The translations under genes and the position numbers were made by a program. From assembly GCA_037444685.1 (NCBI GenBank), contig JBBILX010000002.1:1-64000 (forward strand): a DNA stretch of 64,000 nucleotides. The letters are read 5' to 3'. The notes beneath the pieces were generated by a model. That model had not been told where the DNA came from. It saw only the letters and a program-made list of their open reading frames with translations, and ran no database searches. The DNA is from UBA964 sp037444685 (GTDB lineage: Bacteria; Pseudomonadota; Gammaproteobacteria; Steroidobacterales; Steroidobacteraceae). This document shows positions 51,217 to 60,084 of this stretch, in pieces; within the stretch, counting starts at the first letter, position 1, and the number at the start of each line of letters is the position of its first letter.

Positions 51217-52590
51217 TCAGTGATCGGCCGCGACGGCGCCGAGAGAACCGAGGACTTCGAGTAGTTCCTGAGTCTTATCGCGCAAAAGTACTGAATCGCC
51301 GCGTGTTTCGACGTTCAGCCGAATCAGCGGCTCGGTGTTGGAGCCGCGCAGATTGAAGCGCCAGTCGCGAAGATCGACCGACAGCCCGTCGGTGAAGTCC
51401 AGGCCCTGCGCAGCGCGCTCATAGCGACTCTGCACGGCCGCGATCGTCGCTTTCGCGTCCGGCACGCGGCGGTTGATCTCGCCGCTCGACGGGAACTTTG
51501 CGATGCGCTCGCCGACCAGCGCCGAGAGCGGCTTGCCCGACTCGCTGAGGATCTGCAGAACCGTGAGCCAAGGGATCATGCCGCTGTCGCAGTAGGCGAA
51601 GTCGCGGAAGTAATGGTGCGCGCTCATCTCGCCACCGTAGACCGCGTCGACCTCGCGCATCTTTTGCTTGATGAAGGCGTGCCCGGACTTGCAGAGCACC
51701 GGCTCGCCGCCGAGCGAGCGCACGATATCGATGGTGTTCCACATCACACGCGGGTCATGGACGATCCGCGCACCCGGATGCCGCCTCAAGAAGAAGTCGG
51801 CCAGCAGGCCGACGAGGTAATACCCGTCGACGAACGCTCCAGTCTCGTCGAAGAAGAAACAGCGGTCGAAGTCGCCGTCCCAGGCGAGCCCGACGTCGGC
51901 GCCGCTGCGCCGCACGAGCTCGGCCGTCGGACGGCGGTTCTCGATCAGCATCGGGTTCGGCACGCCGTTCGGGAAGCGGCCGTCGGGCTCGTGGTGGAGC
52001 TTGACGAACTCGAACGGCAGCTGCGGCTCGAGCGCGTCGACGACGAGGCCCGCGCCGCCGTTGCCGGCGTTGCAGACGACCTTGAGTGGCCTGAGCTTGG
52101 CCCGATCGACGTAGCCGAGCAGGTGATCGACGTATCGGCGCCGCACGTCGATCGGCGCCACGGCGCCGTGCTTCGCCGCGGGCGCCGGCAGCCGCCCCAC
52201 CGCGATCAGATCGCGGATCGCGTTCAGGCCCGTGTCGGCGCTGATCGGCCGCGATCCCTCGCGCACGAACTTCATGCCGTTGTAATCCGGCGGGTTGTGA
52301 CTCGCCGTCACCATGATGCCGCCGTCCGCGCGCTGATCGGCGGTCGCGAAATAGACGCCCTCCGTGCCGCACAGACCGATGTCGAGCACGTCGACGCCTG
52401 CCGAGGTCAGACCATCCGCGAGCGCCGCGCTCAGCGACTCGCTCGAGGCACGGATGTCGCGCCCGATGATCACGCGCCGCGGCTGTACGAAGGCCGCATA
52501 AGCCCGGCCAATATCGTGCGCGAGCTGCTCGTTGAGCTCGTCGGGGATCCGGCCACGGACGTCGTAGGCCTTGAAGGCGCTGAGATTCAT
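51217..52590 (-). CDS. manB: Phosphomannomutase/phosphoglucomutase
   Basis: A 457-residue alpha-D-phosphohexomutase: catalytic Ser in VTASHNPPDYNG near 95-106, metal loop DGDFDRCFF near 235, sugar loop GGEMSAHHYFRD near 315, and phosphate loop RGSNTEPLIRLN near 420. It interconverts mannose 6-phosphate and 1-phosphate, feeding ManC (55363). The ATG at 52590 follows a GAGG Shine-Dalgarno that lies in an inverted repeat at 52592-52606. Confidence 0.9.
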   Translation of the reverse strand: MNLSAFKAYDVRGRIPDELNEQLAHDIGRAYAAFVQPRRVIIGRDIRASSESLSAALADGLTSAGVDVLDIGLCGTEGVYFATADQRADGGIMVTASHNPPDYNGMKFVREGSRPISADTGLNAIRDLIAVGRLPAPAAKHGAVAPIDVRRRYVDHLLGYVDRAKLRPLKVVCNAGNGGAGLVVDALEPQLPFEFVKLHHEPDGRFPNGVPNPMLIENRRPTAELVRRSGADVGLAWDGDFDRCFFFDETGAFVDGYYLVGLLADFFLRRHPGARIVHDPRVMWNTIDIVRSLGGEPVLCKSGHAFIKQKMREVDAVYGGEMSAHHYFRDFAYCDSGMIPWLTVLQILSESGKPLSALVGERIAKFPSSGEINRRVPDAKATIAAVQSRYERAAQGLDFTDGLSVDLRDWRFNLRGSNTEPLIRLNVETRGDSVLLRDKTQELLEVLGSLGAVAADH

Positions 52591-52591
52591 G

Positions 52592-52606
52592 CTGACCTCA
52601 GGTCAG
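52592..52606 (-). promoter_or_regulatory. Inverted repeat covering the manB ribosome-binding site
   Basis: CTGACCT-C-AGGTCAG is a perfect 7-1-7 repeat ending two bases before the manB ATG. In the manB transcript it can fold as a six-base stem with a three-base loop and hide the GAGG. It could be an RNA switch, a protein-binding site, or an operator shared with the divergent toxin-antitoxin genes. Confidence 0.4.
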
Positions 52607-52607
52607 T

Positions 52608-52643
52608 TTGACCGGTTGCGTTGTTTCACGTATTTTACGTGAA
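52608..52643 (+). promoter_or_regulatory. Toxin-antitoxin promoter and operator
   Basis: TTGACC (52608-52613) and TATTTT (52631-52636) are 17 bases apart. A perfect palindrome TTCACGTA-TTT-TACGTGAA (52625-52643) covers the -10 and ends two bases before the antitoxin ATG. This is the usual place for autorepression by a ribbon-helix-helix antitoxin. The predicted start, about 52643, leaves almost no leader. Confidence 0.65.
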
Positions 52644-52645
52644 TA

Positions 52646-52897
52646 ATGAACGCCAAGCGAAATATCACGGTTGCCATCGATCCGGCGCTTCTCAGACGCG
52701 CACGGGCCATTGCGGCGCGCCGCGGCAGCAGCGTCAGTGCATTGCTAGCCGACGAGCTGCGCGAATTGGTCGATTCCGACAGCGTCTACGTTGCGGCGCA
52801 CCGCCGCGCGACGGCGCTGTTCGAGACTGGCTTGCCGCTCGGCGGCGTCCGCCTCGACGACCGCGATCGCCTGCATGAGCGAACTCGTATTCGTTGA
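52646..52897 (+). CDS. Ribbon-helix-helix antitoxin (VapB-like)
   Basis: An 83-residue basic protein. NITVAIDPALLRRARAIAARRGSSVSALL (about 6-34) has the beta strand and two helices of an Arc/MetJ-type DNA-binding fold; the rest would wrap the toxin. It starts next to its palindromic operator and overlaps the toxin gene by 23 bases. Confidence 0.75.
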   Translation: MNAKRNITVAIDPALLRRARAIAARRGSSVSALLADELRELVDSDSVYVAAHRRATALFETGLPLGGVRLDDRDRLHERTRIR

Positions 52898-53294
52898 CAC
52901 GAACATCCTGATCTATGCCCACGACCGTGATGCCGGCGAGCGGCGCGCCCGGGCCATCGCCGCGCTCGAACCACTGTGGCGTGAACGCACGGGGCGCCTG
53001 TCGGTGCAAGTGCTGCAGGAGTTCTTCGTAGTCGCGACGGCCACGCTGCGCGAGCCGATGCAGCGCGCTGCCGCGCGCGAGATCGTGCGCACGTACGGCA
53101 CCTGGGTGACCGCACCCGCCGACGTCGATGGGGTCCTTCGGGCCGCGGAGATCGCCGAGCTCGCCGCCGTGTCGTTCTGGGACGCGATGATCATCGCTGC
53201 GGCAGAGCGCTGTGGCGCAGGCCGGCTTCTCAGCGAGGACCTGCAGGAGGGGCAGATCATCGCAGGCGTGCGGGTCGTCAACCCACTGCGCTGA
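52875..53294 (+). CDS. PIN-domain toxin (VapC-like ribonuclease)
   Basis: A 139-residue PIN nuclease. The start MSELVFVDTNILIYAHD at 52875 gives the catalytic Asp near 8; the other acidic residues are in VQVLQEFFV near 44, SFWDAMIIAAAE near 103 and LLSEDLQEG near 117. It is a metal-dependent RNase controlled by the antitoxin encoded upstream. It converges on ugd with four bases between. Confidence 0.85.
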   Translation: MSELVFVDTNILIYAHDRDAGERRARAIAALEPLWRERTGRLSVQVLQEFFVVATATLREPMQRAAAREIVRTYGTWVTAPADVDGVLRAAEIAELAAVSFWDAMIIAAAERCGAGRLLSEDLQEGQIIAGVRVVNPLR

Positions 53295-53298
53295 CTGG

Positions 53299-54642
53299 CT
53301 ACGCCGCGCCGCGCACCGACAGTCCACGCCCAATCGCGTAGTACTCGAGTCCGAAGCGCTGAATCAGCGACGGCTCGTAGAGGTTGCGGCCGTCGAATAT
53401 CACGGGCTGCTTGAGCCGCGCGCGCAGCGCCTCGAAATCGGGGCTGCGGAACTCCTTCCACTCCGTCACGATCGCGAGTGCGTCGGCACCCTCCGCCGCA
53501 GCGAGTGCCGAATCGACGAGCGCAAAGTCGCTCCGTTCGCCGTAGATCCGCCGCGCCTCGTCCATCGCCACGGGATCGTAGGCCCGCACGCGCGCCCCTA
53601 CCGCCCACAGCGCCTCGATCAGCACGCGGCTCGAGGCCTCGCGCATGTCGTCGGTGTTGGGCTTGAACGCCAGGCCCCAGCACGCGATCGTGCGCCCGCG
53701 CAGCTGTCCGCCGAAGTACGCCTCGATCTTGTTGAACAGCACGCGCTTCTGCGTCGCATTGACCGTCTCGACCGCCTGGAGCAGCGGTGTCGCGACGCCA
53801 AGCTGCTGCGCCGTGCGCACAAGCGCCTTGACGTCCTTCGGAAAGCAGGAGCCGCCGTAGCCCGCGCCGGGGTACATGAAGCTGTAGCCGATCCGCGAGT
53901 CCGAGCCGATCCCGACCCGGACCTTCTCGATGTCCGCCCCGACCTGCTCGGCGATCCGTGACAGCTCGTTCATGAAGCTGATCTTTGTCGCAAGCATCGC
54001 GTTCGCTGCGTACTTGGTCAGCTCCGCCGAGCGTACGTCCATGACGACGAAGCGCTCGCGGCTGCGCGTGAACGGTTCGTACAGCGCGCGCATCAGCTCC
54101 ATGACGCGTGGATTGCTCGTGCCGACGACGACGCGGTCCGGGCGCATGAAGTCGTCGATTGCCGCGCCTTCCTTGAGGAACTCGGGGTTCGAGACCACGT
54201 CGTACTCGACCGACAGGTTGCGCCGCGCGAGCGCCGCGGCGATCTCGGCCGACACCTTGTCTGCCGTGCCCACCGGCACCGTGGACTTGTCGATGACGAT
54301 TCGGTACTCGGACATGTGCTCGCCGATCGTGCGCGCGACCGCGAGCACGTACTGGAGGTCCGCCGAGCCATCCTCGTCGGGCGGCGTGCCGACCGCGATC
54401 AATTGAAAGAGTCCGTGCGCCACCCCCTCCGCCGCATCGATCGTGAAGCGCAGGCGACCCGCTTTCGCATTGCGCGCGATCAGCTCGTCGAGCCCCGGCT
54501 CGTGGATCGGCACCTCGCCGGCCTGCAGACGCGCAACCTTCCCAGCGTCCACGTCCACGCAGATCACCTGGTTGCCCACGTCGGCGAGGCACGCACCCGT
54601 CACGAGGCCAACGTACCCTGAACCAAATACCGTCACGCGCAT
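53299..54642 (-). CDS. ugd: UDP-glucose 6-dehydrogenase
   Basis: A 447-residue NAD-dependent enzyme making UDP-glucuronate for polysaccharide synthesis. GSGYVGLVTGACLADVGN at the N-terminus binds NAD; IDKSTVPVGTA near 115, NPEFLKEGAAIDDF near 153 and the catalytic Cys in GYGGSCFPKDV near 260. A uronic acid product agrees with the asparagine-synthetase-like amidases of the window as possible users. Confidence 0.95.
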   Translation of the reverse strand: MRVTVFGSGYVGLVTGACLADVGNQVICVDVDAGKVARLQAGEVPIHEPGLDELIARNAKAGRLRFTIDAAEGVAHGLFQLIAVGTPPDEDGSADLQYVLAVARTIGEHMSEYRIVIDKSTVPVGTADKVSAEIAAALARRNLSVEYDVVSNPEFLKEGAAIDDFMRPDRVVVGTSNPRVMELMRALYEPFTRSRERFVVMDVRSAELTKYAANAMLATKISFMNELSRIAEQVGADIEKVRVGIGSDSRIGYSFMYPGAGYGGSCFPKDVKALVRTAQQLGVATPLLQAVETVNATQKRVLFNKIEAYFGGQLRGRTIACWGLAFKPNTDDMREASSRVLIEALWAVGARVRAYDPVAMDEARRIYGERSDFALVDSALAAAEGADALAIVTEWKEFRSPDFEALRARLKQPVIFDGRNLYEPSLIQRFGLEYYAIGRGLSVRGAA

Positions 54643-54715
54643 TGCCGATTCGCTCCCTCGGGCTCCGAGGCCGAAAGACTGTGAATTCTACTTCGAAGCC
54701 GGCCTGCGCACCCGT

Positions 54716-54738
54716 CCGCCGCGCTCGAGACGCGGCGG
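54716..54738 (-). other. GC-rich hairpin after the coiled-coil gene
   Basis: An eight-base perfect stem, CCGCCGCG/CGCGGCGG with a seven-base loop, lies six bases past the stop of the DUF1640-like gene. It has no T-run on that strand, so it is at most a factor-helped transcript end. Confidence 0.35.
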
Positions 54739-54743
54739 TTGTG

Positions 54744-55223
54744 TCAAAGTGGCTGCTGCGCCGCGACCATGACCCCTGCGAGCGCCGCAAGCCCGGCGCC
54801 CATGCGCAACGTCAGCGCGTGCGCCAAGCGCGCCAGCTCGAGACGCGGCTCAGCGAAGCCGGCCCGCAGTTCGTCGCGAAGTACAAAGTCGACAGCGCGA
54901 ATCTCTTCGCGCAGTGAATCTTTCAGTGTCCCTGTTTCTTCTCGAAGGGTGGCATCGACCGCCCGAATCTCTTCCCGAAGTGACGCGTCGCCGATCCGCA
55001 TCTCGAGACGCACCTCGCTCAGCTCGCGCGCGAGGTATTCACGGATCTCGGCACGCAGCCGCTCGAGCCGCTCGTTGAAGAGCTGGGCCTGGGCGGCCAG
55101 ATCCGTCTTGGTGGCAAGGACCGTGTACATCTCGTGTTCGAGCGCCTCGACGACGGCGCGCGCCCGGTCGGCAGGCACGCTCGCGCCAAGAGGAGCATCG
55201 TACAGCGAGAGCTTCGAATTCAA
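54744..55223 (-). CDS. DUF1640-like coiled-coil protein with C-terminal membrane anchor
   Basis: A 159-residue protein: an N-terminal conserved region (LYDAPLGASVPADRARAVVE, about 7-26), a long charged coiled coil (about 45-130, including repeated SLREEIRAVD units) and a hydrophobic helix (LRMGAGLAALAGVMVAA) at the end. It resembles DUF1640/CCDC90-type proteins of unknown role. It sits between ugd and manC without an obvious link to sugar metabolism. Confidence 0.65.
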   Translation of the reverse strand: MNSKLSLYDAPLGASVPADRARAVVEALEHEMYTVLATKTDLAAQAQLFNERLERLRAEIREYLARELSEVRLEMRIGDASLREEIRAVDATLREETGTLKDSLREEIRAVDFVLRDELRAGFAEPRLELARLAHALTLRMGAGLAALAGVMVAAQQPL

Positions 55224-55362
55224 GGGCGGCTTCGGGGGCTGTCCTGCCGCGGTCGGACGAAATCATCGCCGTCGCGCCATCGATCGTCGCGGCTGGAATC
55301 AGCGGTAGAAGGGCAGAAACGACGCTGCTCGGCAGAACTGCCGCCTGGCAGCGACGCCGCCG

Positions 55363-56784
55363 CTACTGGCTCGACCCCTCCCGCCCATACCGGTCCTCGA
55401 ACCGGACGATGTCGTCCTCGCCGAGGTAGGAGCCCGACTGGACCTCGATCATGTGAAGCGTGATCTTGCCGGGGTTCTCGATGCGGTGCTTGACGCCGAT
55501 CGGGATATAGGTCGACTGGTTCTCCTCGAGCAGAAAGACGTCGTCGCCGCGCGTGATTCGCGCCGTGCCGGACACCACGATCCAGTGTTCGGCGCGGTGA
55601 TGATGGAGCTGCAGCGACATCGATGCACCGGGCTTCACCGTAAGCCGCTTGACCTGGAAGCGATGCCCCGCGTCGATGCTGTCGTAGCTGCCCCAAGGGC
55701 GGAACACCTCGCGGTGCAACGCATGCTCGTCGCGCCCCTCCGCCTTGATCCGCGCGACGAGCTTCTTGACGTCCTGCACGCGGTCGCGCGGCGCCACGAG
55801 CACAGCGTCCTTGGTCTCGACGACCACGTGATCGCGCAGCCCGACCGCGCTGACGAGACGGCTCTCGGAGTAGAGGTAGCAGCCCGTCGAATCCTCGACG
55901 ACCACATCGCCCTTCGTCACGTTGCCGGCCGCATCGGCCGGCAGCGCCTCGTAGAGCGAGGACCACGAGCCGACGTCCGACCAGCCGGTGTCGAGCGGCA
56001 CGACGACCGCATCGGCGGTCTTCTCCATGACTGCATAGTCGATCGAATCGCTGCGGCAGGCCGAAAACTGCCTGGCGTCGATCCGCGTGAAGTCGAGATC
56101 CCGAGTCGCGGCCTGCCATGCGGCTCGGCAGGCCGAGTCGATATCGGGCGCGAAGCGAGCGAGCTCGTCGAGGTAGCGCCGCGCACCGATCAGGAACATG
56201 CCACTGTTCCAGTAGTAATCGCCGCTCGCCACAAACTGCTTCGCGCGCCCAAGGTCCGGCTTCTCGACGAACTGCGCGATCGGATAAGCCGGACCGTTCC
56301 CCGCGCCGCGGCGGATGTAGCCATAGCCCGTCTCCGGCGTGCGCGCAATCACGCCGAACGTGACGAACTTTCCCGCCATCGCGGCCGGCAAGGCTACCGA
56401 GACCGCTCGCTGGAATGCTGCGACGTCGCTGATCATGTGATCCGCGGGCAGGACGAGCATGAGGGCACCCTCTCCTGCCGACGCCATGGCTGCATGCGCC
56501 GCGAGCGCGATCGCCGGCGCCGTATTGCGACCGACCGGCTCGAGCACGATGGCCGCCGGCTGCACCCCGAGCTGCCGCAGCTGCTCGGCCACGAGAAAGC
56601 GATGCGCCTCATTGCAAACGACGACCGGTGCGGCGACATCGGCCATGCCGGCAAGGCGGACGGCGGTCTCCTGGAGCATCGTCCGATCGGACGTCAGTGC
56701 CAGTAACTGCTTCGGGTGCAGTTCGCGCGAGAGCGGCCAGAGCCGGGTGCCTGCGCCGCCGGAGAGGATGACGGGAGTGAGCAT
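55363..56784 (-). CDS. manC: Mannose-1-phosphate guanylyltransferase / mannose-6-phosphate isomerase
   Basis: A bifunctional 473-residue enzyme. The GDP-mannose pyrophosphorylase domain (1-340) starts LSGGAGTRLWPLSRELHPKQ and has VEKPDLGRAKQFV. The cupin isomerase domain (about 350-470) has FRPWGSYDSIDAG, QLHHHRAEHWIVVSG and YIPIGVKHRIENPG. It supplies GDP-mannose together with ManB. It lies 58 bases after the dehydratase gene. Confidence 0.95.
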   Translation of the reverse strand: MLTPVILSGGAGTRLWPLSRELHPKQLLALTSDRTMLQETAVRLAGMADVAAPVVVCNEAHRFLVAEQLRQLGVQPAAIVLEPVGRNTAPAIALAAHAAMASAGEGALMLVLPADHMISDVAAFQRAVSVALPAAMAGKFVTFGVIARTPETGYGYIRRGAGNGPAYPIAQFVEKPDLGRAKQFVASGDYYWNSGMFLIGARRYLDELARFAPDIDSACRAAWQAATRDLDFTRIDARQFSACRSDSIDYAVMEKTADAVVVPLDTGWSDVGSWSSLYEALPADAAGNVTKGDVVVEDSTGCYLYSESRLVSAVGLRDHVVVETKDAVLVAPRDRVQDVKKLVARIKAEGRDEHALHREVFRPWGSYDSIDAGHRFQVKRLTVKPGASMSLQLHHHRAEHWIVVSGTARITRGDDVFLLEENQSTYIPIGVKHRIENPGKITLHMIEVQSGSYLGEDDIVRFEDRYGREGSSQ

Positions 56785-56827
56785 GGCGGCATTCTAGGCC
56801 AAGCCCGGCGCCGGTTGCGGAGCCGGC

Positions 56828-56843
56828 ATCACGCCAGCGTGAT
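56828..56843 (-). other. Inverted repeat at the end of the dehydratase gene
   Basis: ATCACGC-CA-GCGTGAT is a perfect 7-2-7 repeat starting on the last stop base, in the 58-base gap before manC. Without a T-run, it may be an attenuating or mRNA-stabilising hairpin rather than a terminator. Confidence 0.3.
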
Positions 56844-58831
56844 CAGTTCAGCGCCTGCCTGGCCCTGCGCGCCTGCAGGTCGGCCACCTTGCGCCGTTCA
56901 GCCATCATGGTGCGCTTCTCAAGCGTGACGAGATCGTGCATCTCTGGCGAAGCCTGGTACTCGACCACGACGTGCTGCAGCAGCTTCAGCGCTCGCTCGC
57001 AGTCGAAGGCGCGCAGCGCCGACAACATCTCGCGCAACCAGGCATCGACTTCGTCCCACGTCAGCGCGTTCTCGACGGCGCGCATAATCATTGGGTGGTC
57101 GGTCCCCGACACGTTGTTGCCGATCAGCAACTCCTCATAGAGCTTCTCGGCCGGTCGCAGCCCCGTGTAGGTGATCTCAATGTCGCCGTCGGGATTCGAC
57201 TCGTCCCGAACAGTGAGGCCCATCAGGTTCACCATTCGACGCGCGAGTTCGGCAATTTTTACCGGCTCGCCCATGTCAAGCACGAAGACGTCGCCCCCCC
57301 GCGCCATAGAACCCGCCTGGATGACGAGCTGCGCAGCTTCAGCGATCGTCATGAAGTACCGGGTGACGTCTGGATGAGTTACCGTGATCGGCCCGCCCCT
57401 GCGGATTTGCTCGTAGAAACGCGGGACAACTGACCCAGACGATGCGAGCACGTTGCCGAAACGCACCATGCAGAACCGCGTTCTCGCGGAGCGCTGGTGC
57501 ATACCCTGCAGGATAATCTCGGCCACCCGCTTGGTCGCACCCATCACGTTGGTTGGATTCACTGCCTTGTCCGTGGAAATGAGGACGAACGTCTCGACGC
57601 CGGCGTCTAGCGCCGCCTCCGCTGTGTTCAAAGTCGAGACCACGTTGTTGTGAATACCCTCGATCACGTTCTGCTCGACGATCGGCACGTGCTTGTAGGC
57701 GGCCGCGTGATAGACGGTCTGCACCCCGTACGTGCTCATGACATCGAGCACCCGATCCCGGTGGTGTGCATTGCCTAGCAGCGATATGAGATCCACCGAG
57801 AGTCCCTCGCGCACAATGAGGTCGCGCAGTTCCATGTCTACTTGATAGAGCCCGAGCTCAGACTTCTCATACAGGACCAACCTCGATGGCCGCAGGCACA
57901 CGATCTGGCGGCATAGCTCCGATCCGATTGAGCCTCCCGCCCCGGTGACCATCACCGACTTGCCGCGCACGCAAGCCTCAAGCAGGCGCGGGTTTGGTGG
58001 CACCTCGTCTCGCCCCAGCAAGTCGGCGACGTCGACCTCGCGGACCTCGTCCCTCTCGGCGCGGCCCGAAAGAATGTCCGAAATGTCGGGCAACGAGCGA
58101 ATGTGCAGGCCGAGGGGCTCAAGGACGCTGAGGATCTCCCGGCGCCTGCGCCGCGACGCAGACGGAATTGCCAACAGCAGCCCGTGAATGTCCCGCTCCT
58201 CAATAAGGTCCGGAAGCGACTCGGGGCCGAATACCTCAACCCCGTTTATAACGTTACCGTGCAGTGCCCGGTTGTCGTCGACGAATGCGACCGGCCAGCA
58301 GTCCCGACCCCCCATCAGTGCCGTGCACAGGCGCGCACCCGCATCCCCAGCTCCGTAGATCGCCACGCGCTCGGCATGACGGCCCGCATAACGGTGAAAT
58401 GCGTAACGTATAACCATTCGCGTGCCGCCGATATAGAGCGCCGCCAGCGAGCCGTAGATTGCCAGTATCGGCAGGGTCAGGGATTTAGTGCCCACGTACC
58501 GATCGACCGTGGCGAGCACCAGCACCGACAAAGCGACCCCGCCGACAACCGCGAATACTGCCGTCAGTCCGAAGTAGCGCACCACGGCCCGATACAAACC
58601 GAGCTGCGCGAAAATCGGCACGGCGGTCACGGCGGCGACCAGCAGCAGGATCGGCCAGCCCGGCAACGGGGGAGAGGGGCTCTCGAGCTTAAGCACGAGT
58701 GCCGACCAGAGCGCGAAAGGAATTATGACGAGATCAGCGACCATCATCAGTGATCGCTTCGAGCCGCGCGGCAAAGCCAGAAGCCTCTGCAGAACCGATG
58801 CGACCTTCGTCTGTACATGAGCTCGCGGCAC
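56843..58831 (-). CDS. Membrane nucleoside-diphosphate-sugar 4,6-dehydratase (WbpM/FlaA1 type)
   Basis: A 662-residue protein with four N-terminal membrane segments (about 25-145), a first Rossmann-like domain (VAIYGAGDAGARL near 157) and a C-terminal SDR dehydratase (VMVTGAGGSIGSELCRQI near 295, STDKAVNPTNVMGATKRVAE near 428, with the family VRFGNVLASSGSVV near 460). It makes UDP-4-keto-6-deoxy-HexNAc, the precursor of QuiNAc, FucNAc or bacillosamine. A defective IS5-like element begins 17 bases upstream of its start codon and probably separates it from its original promoter. Confidence 0.9.
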   Translation of the reverse strand: MPRAHVQTKVASVLQRLLALPRGSKRSLMMVADLVIIPFALWSALVLKLESPSPPLPGWPILLLVAAVTAVPIFAQLGLYRAVVRYFGLTAVFAVVGGVALSVLVLATVDRYVGTKSLTLPILAIYGSLAALYIGGTRMVIRYAFHRYAGRHAERVAIYGAGDAGARLCTALMGGRDCWPVAFVDDNRALHGNVINGVEVFGPESLPDLIEERDIHGLLLAIPSASRRRRREILSVLEPLGLHIRSLPDISDILSGRAERDEVREVDVADLLGRDEVPPNPRLLEACVRGKSVMVTGAGGSIGSELCRQIVCLRPSRLVLYEKSELGLYQVDMELRDLIVREGLSVDLISLLGNAHHRDRVLDVMSTYGVQTVYHAAAYKHVPIVEQNVIEGIHNNVVSTLNTAEAALDAGVETFVLISTDKAVNPTNVMGATKRVAEIILQGMHQRSARTRFCMVRFGNVLASSGSVVPRFYEQIRRGGPITVTHPDVTRYFMTIAEAAQLVIQAGSMARGGDVFVLDMGEPVKIAELARRMVNLMGLTVRDESNPDGDIEITYTGLRPAEKLYEELLIGNNVSGTDHPMIMRAVENALTWDEVDAWLREMLSALRAFDCERALKLLQHVVVEYQASPEMHDLVTLEKRTMMAERRKVADLQARRARQALN

Positions 58832-58847
58832 GGATTCTCCCTCCTAA

Positions 58848-59920
58848 CAGGCTGATGCAGAACGCAGCGTGGTCTTACGCGGCGGTCTCCGGATAATCGA
58901 GCTGTTGTCGGTGCTGGAGCCGTTCGCATGCGAGGCGAAGTCGACCTCCAGTCGCACCTGTTTGCGTACTTCTCGCCGGACGCCCGCGTCCCTGCTGATC
59001 ACCGGCTGAGGTCGATCAAGGCGTACGCCGAGGCGGCGCTCAAGCCGATCGACGGCGAGCTCGACGCGCTCTGTGGCGCGACTGGCCGTCCGTCGATCCC
59101 GCCGGAGCGACTGCTGAAGGGGCAATTGCAGATCGCGCTGTACTCGATCCGGTCCGGTCGGGCGTTCTGCGAGCAGTTCGACCACAACCTGCTGTATCGC
59201 TGGTTTCTCGACATGAGCCTGGAGGAGCGCGGGCTCGATCAGTCGAACTTCTCGCGCCTGCGCGAGCGCCTCGTCGACACCGACGTGGCCCGGCGGTTCT
59301 TCGCCGAGGTAGTACGGCTCGCGCGAGGCCGGGGACGCTTGTCGGCCGAGCACTTCACGGTGGACTCGACGCTGATCGAGTCGTGGGCGAGCCTCAAGAG
59401 CCTGAGGAAGAAGGGCGGCGACCCGCCGAAGTCTGGCGGCGATGGCCCCGGGATGGTCGACTTCCGGGGCGAGCGGCGCACGAACGACACCCACGAGAGC
59501 AGCACCGATCCCGAGGCGAAGCTGATGCGTCGCGGCAACGGCCAGCCGGCCAAGCGGTGCTTCGCGGGGCATGCGCTTGTGGAGAACCGTTCGGGGCTGT
59601 GCATCGATCTGGCACTGACCGACGTGCGCACGCGCAAGCGCATCGAGGAGATCTTCGGCTGGCTGAAGACGGTCGGCGGCCTGCGAAAGAGCCACTTCGT
59701 CGGGCTGAAGCGCACCGGCCTGCACGCGTACCTCGCGGCCAGCGCGCACAACCTGCTGCGGATCGCGAAGCTCGCGCCGGAGTCGCCATGAGATCGCAGC
59801 ACCAAGCGACGATCCCCGCGCGCACGGCGCCGCGAGGTCGCGATCCCGCGAGTCGACAGCGCTGAAAACCGATCCGAACATGGTGCCGCGCCTCGCGATC
59901 CGGCGTTCTGCATCACCCTG
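58848..59920 (+). mobile_element. IS5-like insertion sequence with intact ends and damaged transposase
   Basis: The ends are inverted repeats: left (from 58848) CAGGCTGATGCAGAACGC, right (minus strand from 59920) CAGGGTGATGCAGAACGC, one mismatch. Both sides are flanked by the same four bases CTAA (58844-58847 and 59921-59924), a target duplication. The element is 1073 bases and holds one transposase gene with an internal deletion, so it can move only if helped in trans. Confidence 0.85.
58928..59791 (+). CDS. IS5-family transposase with internal deletion
   Basis: A 287-residue product. The N-terminal DUF772-like part (RLRSIKAYAEAALKPIDGEL, RPSIPPERLLKGQLQIALYS), first catalytic Asp (HFTVDSTLIESWAS near 146) and the C-terminal RKRIEEIFGWLKTVGGLRKS are present. 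Between LCIDLALTDV and RTRKRIEE roughly 70-80 residues normal for the family, including the second catalytic Asp, are missing. The frame is kept. It is very likely inactive. Confidence 0.75.
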   Translation: MRGEVDLQSHLFAYFSPDARVPADHRLRSIKAYAEAALKPIDGELDALCGATGRPSIPPERLLKGQLQIALYSIRSGRAFCEQFDHNLLYRWFLDMSLEERGLDQSNFSRLRERLVDTDVARRFFAEVVRLARGRGRLSAEHFTVDSTLIESWASLKSLRKKGGDPPKSGGDGPGMVDFRGERRTNDTHESSTDPEAKLMRRGNGQPAKRCFAGHALVENRSGLCIDLALTDVRTRKRIEEIFGWLKTVGGLRKSHFVGLKRTGLHAYLAASAHNLLRIAKLAPESP

Positions 59921-60084
59921 CTAACTCCGCCGGCTTAAAGCCCGCGAAGTTATGTAAAGATCATACCGGTGATTGCTGCGCTGAGCATGGGACACGTCAC
60001 ATATCCTGCGATGCTTCGTTGGGGACCGGTTTGGCACTCGCGCATCCCGAAGCCGATTTGTCGCTGATCGGCGACAGTCCGTCT
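59921..60084. other. Region between the IS element and the WecA-like gene
   Basis: No gene seen. It holds the right CTAA flank and, nine bases past the stop of the WecA-like gene, a stem TGTCGC/GCGACA (60059-60076) without a T-run. Confidence 0.4.
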
